Origin: Paenarthrobacter ureafaciens | Lineage (GTDB): Bacteria; Actinomycetota; Actinomycetes; Actinomycetales; Micrococcaceae | Direction of reading: 5' to 3' | NCBI RefSeq assembly: GCF_004028095.1 | Contig: NZ_SBHM01000007.1 | Span: 1-64,000 of the forward strand | DNA: 64,000 nt | Shown here: one piece after another, positions 1-8,100 of the stretch | How the letters are laid out: every line of letters begins with the position of its first letter | Position numbering within the stretch: the stretch's first letter is position 1 | Position numbers and translations under genes: made by a program | The notes under the pieces: model-generated | The model's input: the letters and a program-made list of their open reading frames with translations, nothing else | Databases searched by the model: none | Told to the model about the DNA's origin: nothing

Positions 1-568
1 CCCGGCCCTCCGCTGCTTCCAGCGCTGCCTTGGCCGCATCCGCCGGGGAGATGGTCTGGAACCTCGCGCCCTTGAAGACAGGGATCAGCCCCAAACGGGA
101 ACCGGCTCCAAAGACCATTGCCACCAGGCTGTGGAACTGGGTGGCCCGCACCACTACGCTCTCCAGCCCGGAGTCGGCGTAGGCCCGCTCCTTTGAAGCT
201 TTGGATACGTAGTAGGGATACGTGCTGCGATCGCAATTGATGATCGACAACACCACGGCCCTGCCCGCCCCGGCATCGCGCGCTGCCTGAGCAAGCCGGG
301 CACCGCCGTCGGCGAACTGCTTCCGTGCCTTGCCGAATTGCCCCTCCAGGCAGTCGATCACGACGTCGGCACCCGCCACTGCGGCATCCAAGCCAACACC
401 GGTGGTGACGTCGCCCGCGAAGTAGGTGGCGCCGTCGTGATGCGTGGACGATCCAGGGGACGGCACGTGGCGGCTCAACACCCTGACGGTGTGGCCTGCT
501 GCCAAGGCGAGCCGAACGACTTCGCGACCAACCTGACCGGTTCCGCCCGCAACGCAAAGAACCGCCAT
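1..568 (-). CDS. NAD(P)-binding (NmrA/atypical SDR-like) protein, C-terminus cut by window edge
   Basis: The frame opens with ATG at 568 and stays open to base 1, giving about 189 residues of an unfinished protein. The N-terminus reads MAVLCVAGGTGQVGREVV, a glycine-rich GGTGQVG dinucleotide-binding loop at residues 8-14 typical of atypical short-chain dehydrogenases of the NmrA/isomerase-like group. Later segments resemble the family core (VVIDCLEG, then YYVSKASKERAYADSGLESVVVR). Such proteins bind NAD(P)H and act as reductases or redox sensors; the substrate cannot be read from the sequence. It lies in the same direction as the GlpR-like gene, whose stop is 4 bases upstream of its start codon. 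Confidence 0.75.
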   Translation of the reverse strand, partial: MAVLCVAGGTGQVGREVVRLALAAGHTVRVLSRHVPSPGSSTHHDGATYFAGDVTTGVGLDAAVAGADVVIDCLEGQFGKARKQFADGGARLAQAARDAGAGRAVVLSIINCDRSTYPYYVSKASKERAYADSGLESVVVRATQFHSLVAMVFGAGSRLGLIPVFKGARFQTISPADAAKAALEAAEGR

Positions 569-572
569 TGGC

Positions 573-1496
573 CTAGGCGCGCCGGCGTTGGAGGACGTCG
601 TCGAGGTTGCTCAGGGCGCTCTGTCCCTTGACGGCGGTACGGGCCGGCCCTGCAGCCTCCTGCTGGACGGCACCCTGCTTGAGCACAGGCTTGCCCACCG
701 GCTTGGGGGCCTCAGGCAGGTCCAAGGGCTCAGGGGCGGGACGGTTCGCCTTGGCCGCGCCCACGTACGTGGGCTTGGGGATCTCAACCGGTTCCCAGGG
801 AGTTCCCTCGTTCCCGGCGGACGTTTCTGCCGACTTATCACCTGCTGCCACGGCAACTGCAAGTGCCGCTTGCCGGAGTTCCAAGGCAGAAAGCCGTGGC
901 GTTTCCGGTTTGTCCGCTTCCGCATCAAAAACGGGAGTTTCCTTGGCCTCGTTAATGGGCTCCTTGGGCAGGTACCTGGCCGGCGTGGGAATCCGCGTGG
1001 CCTGTGCCGCGCGGCGGGCGCGCCGTTCACGGAGATCACGCAGGGCCAGCTTCCGCAAGACGACCACGGCCAGGACGGCACCGATGAACGACACCAAAGG
1101 CAACCAGAAGGAGCCTTGGCCGAAGAGGGTGAACACCCCCGAGACGGCGGCAGTGACCAGCAATATCAAACCGGCCAGGGCAAGGGTCAACCTTGCGTAG
1201 CGGATGGTAAACGGCGTGTTGGGCGTAGCCCGGGGAGACGACTCAGCCACACGGGATTCCTGGGGCGACGCCTGTGCTTTGCTGTGCATGGTCTCCATCG
1301 GTTTCTCCTGCTGAGGTGCCACGGTAAAGACCACCCCTGCCTGCGTTTCGTCTGGCTTGTCCTCGAATACCTCACCCGGCACGGTGGCCGTTTGGACCTG
1401 CGTCCGTTTGCTCCGAAGAACATAGGGCGCCACCCACACCATCCACAGCGCAACAGTGACAACGAGTATCACTGAGCTGCTGAGAGGGAAGTCCAC
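573..1496 (-). CDS. GlpR-like divisome-associated membrane protein
   Basis: About 307 residues with one membrane segment near residues 6-26 (VILVVTVALWMVWVAPYVL), a long polar cytoplasmic linker, then two closely spaced hydrophobic segments near 102-150, and a charged, proline-rich C-terminal half ending LDDVLQRRRA. This layout, next to a RimJ-type acetyltransferase and galU, matches the actinobacterial protein called GlpR (receptor of the gephyrin-like Glp, a MoeA paralogue) in corynebacteria and mycobacteria. Family assignment rests on architecture and context, not on a motif. I place the start at GTG 1496 (MDFPLSSSV); an in-frame TTG at 1502 is the alternative, and neither has a strong ribosome binding site. 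Confidence 0.55.
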   Translation of the reverse strand: MDFPLSSSVILVVTVALWMVWVAPYVLRSKRTQVQTATVPGEVFEDKPDETQAGVVFTVAPQQEKPMETMHSKAQASPQESRVAESSPRATPNTPFTIRYARLTLALAGLILLVTAAVSGVFTLFGQGSFWLPLVSFIGAVLAVVVLRKLALRDLRERRARRAAQATRIPTPARYLPKEPINEAKETPVFDAEADKPETPRLSALELRQAALAVAVAAGDKSAETSAGNEGTPWEPVEIPKPTYVGAAKANRPAPEPLDLPEAPKPVGKPVLKQGAVQQEAAGPARTAVKGQSALSNLDDVLQRRRA

Positions 1497-1594
1497 ATTC
1501 AAAACCGTAGAAGCAAATCGTCAGGTGCTGCGGCATTGCCTGCGGTGTGTCGCTTGCGAGTCCCCAAATGATGGCCGCGAACGGGAAAAACGGC

Positions 1595-2221
1595 CTATGA
1601 CCTGCCCGTTCTTCGTTCCAGCCAACCTCGCAGAAGTCCCTGCGGCACTTCCTCGGACGTCAGCGCGAAGGACCGGTGGTCCGCCCATTCACCATTGATG
1701 TGCAAGTACCTCTGCCGGTAGCCCTCGTCCCGGAATCCGAGCTTTTCCACCACGCGCAGGCTGGGCCCGTTCTCTGGACGGATGTTGATCTCCATCCGGT
1801 GCAATCCGAGCGCGCGGAAACAATGATCCGTAGCCATAGCCACCGCCGTTGGGGCAATCCCGCGCCCGGCGCGGTCCTTGTCCACCCAGTACCCCAGCGT
1901 GGCCATCATCGCCGATCCCCAAACGATCGAGGAGACGGTCAGCTGTCCCACGATGCGCGGCTCGCGGAAACCGGGAGTCCTTTCGGTGATCAGGAAAGGC
2001 AGTGCGGTAGCCTGCCTCGCCTGGTCATTAAGTGACGCCACCATCTGGCGGTAGCTTGGGAGCCGTCCGCCCGGAGCCGGATTGGATGCCTCCCACGGCG
2101 CGAGCCATTCACTGTTCCGCGTGCGGACCTCGGACCACTCCCGCTTGTCGCGGTACCGGATTGGCCGAAGTACGAGGTCTCCGCTTTCCAGCGTTACCGG
2201 CCAGATGGCAGAGCCGTACAC
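1595..2221 (-). CDS. rimJ: GNAT family ribosomal-protein-alanine acetyltransferase-like (RimJ type)
   Basis: A 208-residue GNAT acetyltransferase that transfers an acetyl group from acetyl-CoA to an N-terminal amine or similar acceptor. The N-terminal pattern WPVTLESGDLVLRPIRYRD and the acetyl-CoA loop DRAGRGIAPTAV are typical of the RimJ/RimL branch, followed by HRMEINIRPENGPSLRVVEKLGF. I choose GTG 2221, five bases after the galU stop; an upstream in-frame ATG at 2263 would overlap galU by 37 bases and adds residues without family similarity. It is probably cotranscribed with galU and the GlpR-like gene. The protein substrate is not predictable. Confidence 0.8.
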   Translation of the reverse strand: MYGSAIWPVTLESGDLVLRPIRYRDKREWSEVRTRNSEWLAPWEASNPAPGGRLPSYRQMVASLNDQARQATALPFLITERTPGFREPRIVGQLTVSSIVWGSAMMATLGYWVDKDRAGRGIAPTAVAMATDHCFRALGLHRMEINIRPENGPSLRVVEKLGFRDEGYRQRYLHINGEWADHRSFALTSEEVPQGLLRGWLERRTGRS

Positions 2222-2226
2222 CGCAG

Positions 2227-3132
2227 TTACTTGGGCAGGGAAGCCGTGAAGTCCGGCAGCCACTCGCGAAGCTCGGGACCGAGGTCTTCACGCTCGCAAG
2301 CAAGCTCGATGCAGGCTTTGAGGTAGCTCAGCTTGTCCCCGGTGTCATAACGGCGGCCGCGGAAGACCACGCCATAGACGCCGGATCCTTCGCCTTCTCC
2401 ACGGGCCAGTACCTCAAGGGCGTCGGTCAACTGGATCTCGCCGCCGCGACCGGGAGCGGTGTTTTCCAGGACATCGAACACTGCCGGGTGCAGGACGTAC
2501 CGGCCAATGACGGCCAGGTTGGAGGGTGCTTCTTCCGGGGACGGCTTCTCAACAAGCTGCTTGATGCGTACGTAGCCGTCTTCGTCGTTTTCCTCGACGT
2601 CGGCACAACCGTAGGCGCTGATCTTGGAGGGCTCCACCTCGATCAGGGCAACTACAGAGCCGCCGGTCTTCTGCTGCACGGCGATCATTTCGCTCAGGAG
2701 GTCGTCCTTGGGATCGATGAGGTCGTCACCGAGGAGCACGGCAAAGGGCTCGTGCCCCACATGCTGCTTTGCACGGAGCACAGCATGGCCCAAACCGTTG
2801 GGATCGCCTTGGCGGACGTAGTGGATGTCCCCGAGGTTGGTGGCGGACTGGATCGCCTCCAGCTTGGTGGTGTCCCCCTTCTCCGCAAGCGTGGCTTCAA
2901 GCGCCGGCACACGGTCGAAGTGATCCTCCAGGGCACGCTTGCTGCGGCCGGTGATCATGAGGACGTCGTGCAAGCCGACCTTGACTGCTTCTTCGACCAC
3001 ATACTGGATGGCGGGCTTGTCAACTACGGGCAGCATTTCCTTCGGCATTGCCTTCGTGGCAGGAAGGAACCTGGTACCGAGACCCGCTGCGGGGATGACG
3101 GCCTTACGGACAGCATTGTTATGGTGAGTCAC
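2227..3132 (-). CDS. galU: UTP--glucose-1-phosphate uridylyltransferase
   Basis: GalU makes UDP-glucose from UTP and glucose-1-phosphate in the cytoplasm, feeding cell-wall glycans, glycolipids and galactose metabolism. The 301-residue protein has the nucleotide-binding signature at residues 12-36 (PAAGLGTRFLPATKAMPKEM), the LLGDDL metal site near 135, VEKP near 190, and GGEIQLTDAL near 240. Length fits bacterial GalU (about 300). Start is GTG 3132. It is divergent from the 5-formyl-THF cyclo-ligase gene across 131 bases and is followed directly by the RimJ-like gene. Confidence 0.95.
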   Translation of the reverse strand: MTHHNNAVRKAVIPAAGLGTRFLPATKAMPKEMLPVVDKPAIQYVVEEAVKVGLHDVLMITGRSKRALEDHFDRVPALEATLAEKGDTTKLEAIQSATNLGDIHYVRQGDPNGLGHAVLRAKQHVGHEPFAVLLGDDLIDPKDDLLSEMIAVQQKTGGSVVALIEVEPSKISAYGCADVEENDEDGYVRIKQLVEKPSPEEAPSNLAVIGRYVLHPAVFDVLENTAPGRGGEIQLTDALEVLARGEGEGSGVYGVVFRGRRYDTGDKLSYLKACIELACEREDLGPELREWLPDFTASLPK

Positions 3133-3263
3133 CGGACTAATCTAACGGAAGGATCACGTCAAAAGGTAAACCCCCGCCGTGCGGGTGTGCACAATCTGTT
3201 GACGTTCACGTCCGGCAAGGGCAGCGCTGCCCCCCCCGGACCACTTCGACGAAACGGACGGAC

Positions 3264-3866
3264 ATGGAATCCAAGGAAGAAATCCGCAGCGCCCGACGGC
3301 TGCAGCGGCGAAACCGCACGCCGGAACAAATTGCCGCGGCCGGAGAGGCGCTGGCACGGCACGGGGTGAGTTGGGCGAAGGACGTCTCAGGCGGGTCCCC
3401 GGCCACCTTTACCGTCTACTTGGGCGTGGCCTTCGAGCCGCCCACCCTGCCATTGATTGAGGCGCTGCATCAAGAGGGGCACAGGATCCTGTTGCCCGTC
3501 TGCGAGCCCGGGCGCACGATGAGCTGGGTGGAATGGACGCCGGAAACCACCTTCGTGAGGTCCACATACGCCCCCATCGATGAGCCCGAGGGCGAGAGGC
3601 TTACCAGTGCGGTGGCAGGAGCGGACGCGGCAGGCATCTTCATGCCCGCGACTGCCGTTGACGGCGATGGCAACAGGATCGGCCAGGGCGGCGGATACTA
3701 TGACCGCTTCCTCCAGGGCCTCAAGGATTCGGCGCAGCGGCCGCGCACCATAGCGGTGACGTACGACGACGACGTGTTGCCGTCCGGTGCTATTCCCGCC
3801 GAGGCTTTTGACCAGCCGGTTACGGAAGTTCTGACGCCCTCGGGAATTGTCCGGCTCGGCCGGTAG
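3264..3866 (+). CDS. 5-formyltetrahydrofolate cyclo-ligase
   Basis: Converts 5-formyl-THF to 5,10-methenyl-THF using ATP, recovering folate from its storage form. The 200-residue protein carries the N-terminal substrate region (RSARRLQRRNRTPEQ) and the C-terminal ATP/phosphate motif IGQGGGYYDRFL near residues 135-146, the hallmark of the family, followed by AVTYDDDVLPSG and IPAEAFDQPVTEVLT. Placement beside galU is shared with mycobacteria. Start is ATG 3264. Confidence 0.93.
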   Translation: MESKEEIRSARRLQRRNRTPEQIAAAGEALARHGVSWAKDVSGGSPATFTVYLGVAFEPPTLPLIEALHQEGHRILLPVCEPGRTMSWVEWTPETTFVRSTYAPIDEPEGERLTSAVAGADAAGIFMPATAVDGDGNRIGQGGGYYDRFLQGLKDSAQRPRTIAVTYDDDVLPSGAIPAEAFDQPVTEVLTPSGIVRLGR

Positions 3867-3927
3867 TTATATGCCGTGGTATCCCGCACAGATAACGACC
3901 GGTCGACCGGCGGAATCCACGGGATGA

Positions 3928-3975
3928 TAGAATTGGCACTCAGGCCCTGCGACTGCTAAGGGAGGTTGTCCTCCC
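3928..3975 (+). promoter_or_regulatory. candidate promoter -10 and small stem-loop before fmdB
   Basis: TAGAAT at 3928-3933 resembles a -10 box; no clear -35 lies at the right distance. A short inverted repeat GGGAGG-TTGT-CCTCCC sits at 3960-3975 in the leader, 45 bases before the start codon and upstream of the AAGGAGG ribosome binding site. The function of the stem-loop is unknown. Confidence 0.3.
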
Positions 3976-4019
3976 CGCGCCGCCGCCGGACCTGAACTTT
4001 GTTCTGAAGGAGGAATTCA

Positions 4020-4286
4020 GTGCCCACTTACGCATACGCCTGCAAAGACTGCAACCATGCCTTTGACCTCGTGCAGTCCTTTTCGGACGATTCCCTGACG
4101 GAGTGCCCGGAGTGCAAGGGTGCGCTTCGCAAGAAGTTCAACAGCGTCGGCGTCGTTTTCAAGGGCTCAGGGTTCTACCGCACGGATTCCCGCGATTCCA
4201 AGGGAAGCACGGTTTCGGCCGCTCCTTCGGCTCCCGCGACCCCGGCACCCGCTGCGACTCCTGCGCCTGCTGCCGCCGCCAGCTGA
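4020..4286 (+). CDS. FmdB-family zinc ribbon protein
   Basis: An 88-residue protein beginning MPTYAYACKDCNHAFD with CxxC at residues 8-11 and a second pair CPEC at 29-32, forming the FmdB/CxxC_CxxC_SSSS zinc ribbon, followed by an Ala/Pro-rich tail (SAPATPAPAATPAPAAAAS) that looks disordered. Family members are small putative regulatory or zinc-binding proteins of unclear role. The start is GTG 4020, fixed by a strong AAGGAGG site just upstream. It precedes a SAF-domain protein by 66 bases. Confidence 0.85.
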   Translation: MPTYAYACKDCNHAFDLVQSFSDDSLTECPECKGALRKKFNSVGVVFKGSGFYRTDSRDSKGSTVSAAPSAPATPAPAATPAPAAAAS

Positions 4287-4352
4287 TCGCTTTATCCACA
4301 TAGGGCTTCCGGCCGCTCCCCTGCGGCCGGACCCCTTGGCTAGCGTGGCCAT

Positions 4353-5135
4353 ATGCCACTCAAGCCACCCTCCGCACCGCGCTTCCGCACCAGGCAAACG
4401 CCCTTCGGGACCCGGCGCCATCAGGGCACCACCCGTACAACAGACCCAAGCGGTCACGGGCAGCACTGGACAGCCACCGCCGCTTCCTTCGGAGCCAGGC
4501 ATCGGCGCCTGACAGTGGCCCTGCTGCTCTGCCTGGCCACCGGAATCGCCGTCCAGCAACTTACTCCAGTTCCCGAGCAACAGGTCAGCATAGTGGTTTC
4601 GGCCAGGGACCTCCCGGTCGGCGCCAGCGTCTCTGAAGCAGACTTCATCACCGCCGGCATACCCCGAAGCGCTTCCTTCCCCGGAGCCATCGAGGACCCT
4701 GCACGTCTTCAAGGCCGCCAACTCGCTGCACCACTGGCCAAAGGCCAAATCCCCACCGAGACCAGCTTCCTGGGTCCGGGATTGCTCACCGGTGCACCGC
4801 CGGGGTCGGCCGCCGTCCCGCTCCGAATGGCCGACCCGGCATCAATTCGCTTACTCTCGCCCGGGCAGCTCATCTCGGTCATCCTCTCGGCCAGCGAGGC
4901 ATCCGCATCTTCCCCACGCCATGACGTGCTGGCAGGGGCCGTTCCTGTGCTGTGGACCTCAGCCCAAGGCGATGCCCCCGGTCAATGGCCGGGCACATCC
5001 GAAGCGGACGGGTTGGTAGTGGTAGCCGCAGACCCCCAGCAAGCAGAAAAGCTTGCCGGCGCTTCAACGCACGGCAAGCTTTTCTTTATGTTGGTGCATG
5101 GACCCCAATCCGGCCCACCGGACACTGCAGAATGA
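4353..5135 (+). CDS. SAF-domain membrane-anchored protein (CpaB/RcpC-like)
   Basis: A 260-residue protein with a basic N-terminus, one membrane segment near 52-68 (LTVALLLCLATGIAVQQL), then a SAF domain beginning VSIVVSARDLPVGASVSEADF, followed by VPLRMADPASIRLLSPGQLISVIL, which matches the second half of the CpaB/RcpC fold. CpaB proteins sit in the Tad/Flp pilus secretion channel of Gram-negatives; in Actinobacteria similar SAF proteins often stand alone beside fmdB. A pilus role is therefore only inferred, although Flp pilus genes occur near the end of this window. Confidence 0.7.
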   Translation: MPLKPPSAPRFRTRQTPFGTRRHQGTTRTTDPSGHGQHWTATAASFGARHRRLTVALLLCLATGIAVQQLTPVPEQQVSIVVSARDLPVGASVSEADFITAGIPRSASFPGAIEDPARLQGRQLAAPLAKGQIPTETSFLGPGLLTGAPPGSAAVPLRMADPASIRLLSPGQLISVILSASEASASSPRHDVLAGAVPVLWTSAQGDAPGQWPGTSEADGLVVVAADPQQAEKLAGASTHGKLFFMLVHGPQSGPPDTAE

Positions 5136-5138
5136 ACG

Positions 5139-8100
5139 TCAGCCCCAGTGCGGGGGCTTCTGCTCCTTCAGCCATTGGTCATGGTCATAGCCGGGTTCGT
5201 CACCCCATCGGCGCGGATCATCTTCGGCCGCCTTATTCGGCAGGACGCCTTCAGCACTGGGCTTAGCCGCAGCACGCTTTCCCTTGGCGTCCTCGGGTGC
5301 CTCACTATCCACTTCCGGTTCTTCCTTTTCCGTGCTTTCCGTCATGCCGGCAGCGTCTGCGTTGCCTTCATCATCGTCCGTTGCCTGGGCCATCCCGTCG
5401 GTACTCCCCTTGCTTCCGGACTCGCCGCTTCCGGATTCGTCGCTGCCCTTGGCTTTGGCCACATCCTGGCTCTTAGCGCCGGGTTCAGCCGGGTTCAGGG
5501 TCGCTTCTTTCCCGTCACCGGTTGCGGCCCCTGACGCAACGCCCATCGGAGTTGCCGGTGATGAGCGAATGTAGGAGGGCTGGACGTCACGCAAGTCCAA
5601 TTGTTCTACATCCATGTCCAGGAAACCATGGTGGGGCGCAGTCGCCGGCTGCGGAACGTGGTTTTCGAGCCCCAAGTAGGAGCCGATCCGATCGGCACAT
5701 GAGGAGGGATCGGTGAAAACCTCGATGGTCCACAAGGACATGTAGCGCCATCCCATCCGCTCAAGCAACTGCGGGCGGAGCCTGCTGCGCTCACGGACGC
5801 TCATCCGGCGGTACCGTTCCGTACCATCCGACTCGATGGCCACGGGGGTAGGAATCTCCGCGCCTTCCCTGCCGATGGTGTGCACGGGATCGGCGGCTGC
5901 GGCAATATCCAGGACGCCATCGTAGAGATGCCAAACCCGGGCTCCCCTCGCCCGCAATCTCTCACCGAGGTCGGCAACCAGCGGATCTTCACCCAGGGCC
6001 TGTTCGCTGGCCACCGCGCGGGAAGCGGGTGTACCCAGATTGCTGTTACCCGAAAGCTCGCGGTCCAGCAGTTCGTAGAAATCAACCGCACCATGCGAAA
6101 GCCGGTCAAGGTCCAGGTCCTCCGGGCGGAAGCAGCTCAGGACGTGCATCGAGCGCCTGGCCCGGGTCATGGCCAACGCGAAGCGGTTCCGCCCACCCTC
6201 AGTGGACAACGGACCGAAGGAGTGCAGTGCACGGCCGTGCGGCGTGCGGCCATAGCCGAGCGAGAAGATCACGTGATCCCGCACAAGGCCCTGCGCCCGC
6301 TCCAGGTCAACCACCCGGAAGGACTCCGGACCGGCACCGAAGAAGGTCTGCAGCAGCGGGTGGTTGGGCAACTGCAACCTGATGGCCTCACCGATCCGGG
6401 CCGCGTGGCGCAGGCTGGCCGTCACAACAGCCAACGAGGTGCGGGGCCGCAGGCGGGCGTGTTCGAAGACCAGGTCAACTACCCGGTTCACCTCGGCTGC
6501 GACGGATTCAACACCCTCATGGTCGGCTCCCGGCAGGCCGGTGCCGTCAGGAATGTACTCCACCACAATGGAGCGGTCCAGGCCCGTTACGGAGCTGCCG
6601 TCGGGGAGCCGCCGAAGTCCGCCGTCGTAATAGTTCTTGCTCAGCTGCAGGACCAGGTCCTCGTCCACCGCACGGTAGACCCAGTTCAATTGCCACGTTG
6701 GCAGAATCCGTGCCAGTGCTTTGAAGGCGCTGTCCACGGCTTCGTGGCTGGCTACCCCCGCTACCGGAGGTTCCACGGCCACGCTGAACGTGCGCGCATT
6801 GGCGATCTTCGCGTCACCGAAAGCCACCACCTGACGGGCCCGGGCAATAGCCGGGAGCACCGCTTGGAGGGACGTCGATTCGGCGTCGATGATCACCACG
6901 GCATCGAACTTCTGCTCGGCCGGAAGAACCCCGGTGAGAAGGTAGGGGCTGACCGACCAGACCGGGACCAAGCGCGGAACCAGGTCCGGCGCCTGTGCGC
7001 TCAGGGCAGGCAGGGTAACCCTGCCGTCCTTGAGCAAAGCACGAAGAAGTTCGGCTTGGCGCGGATGTTCCTCGATCCCCTGGCGCCACTTGGACGCGAG
7101 CTGCCACCGCAATCGGGCGGCCCCGCTGGCAATGTGCGCCTGGTCGGCGAGGCGGAACTCGGCTTCCAGCTTGCGCAAGGAGTCGCCGTCGGACATAGCC
7201 AGGTAATCGTCCCCGCTGATCATGGCTTCCAGAGCGGACTGCCACCAGGCCAGATCCAGCTCAGCGGCCACGGATTCGGCGGGCACCTCGCGCGCAGCGA
7301 GGTCTGCCAGGAGCTCACCCAGGCCGTGCTCGCGCATCTGTTCGATGAGGAGGGTACGTTCGGGCAGCGTCTCCAAGGTGGCGGTATCGGCCACCAAACG
7401 CTCCAACCGCTCCATCAGCTCTTCATAGGGCGTCTTATGCAGGGAGCCGCCATCGGAGGTGTACTTCAACGCCTCCCCCAGACGCTGCAGTTCGCCTTCC
7501 AATTCACGGTAAAGCGCGCCCAGATCCGCAAGACCGGACGGTACAGCGGGATGCCTCTGCGTTGTGGCGTAGCCAGCCCACAGCGCACGCTGCTCCTGAA
7601 CGAGGACCAGCGAGCTGTGCAGATCAGCTATGTGGACGCCGGGACGAACGTATTCCTTGGCCACACGGCGCAGCCTGGAACGTTGCATGGAGGGCATCTC
7701 GATGTTGCGTTCCCGCCGCCAGGCCGAGGTGGCCGTGGCCGAGATCAGGTCATGGACCGGACGGTCGAAAATATCCGGGGTGAACTTGTCCAGGCTCTCG
7801 CGCACCGCGATCAGCAGTTCCAGCTGCGTGCCCCACTCAGCGAAGGTATCGCCCAGGCGGATCTCTGCGTGGTCCGCCAGTTGCTTCATGCGCTCCCGGA
7901 GAACAGGAAGCTTCTCTTCCGCCACTTGGGCCAGCTGCCGGGCCTCTTCGGTTTCCTTGCGGGTGAGGAGCCGGGCCCCGTACCAGGGGCTCGACGTCGA
8001 TGCCCGGCTGAAGCTGCCAAGTTCCGCGGCGCGGCGCAAACGGCCAGCCAGCTCCTCGCGGTCCTTAATGTTGTCCAGCACGCTGCGCTTGAGTCGAACG

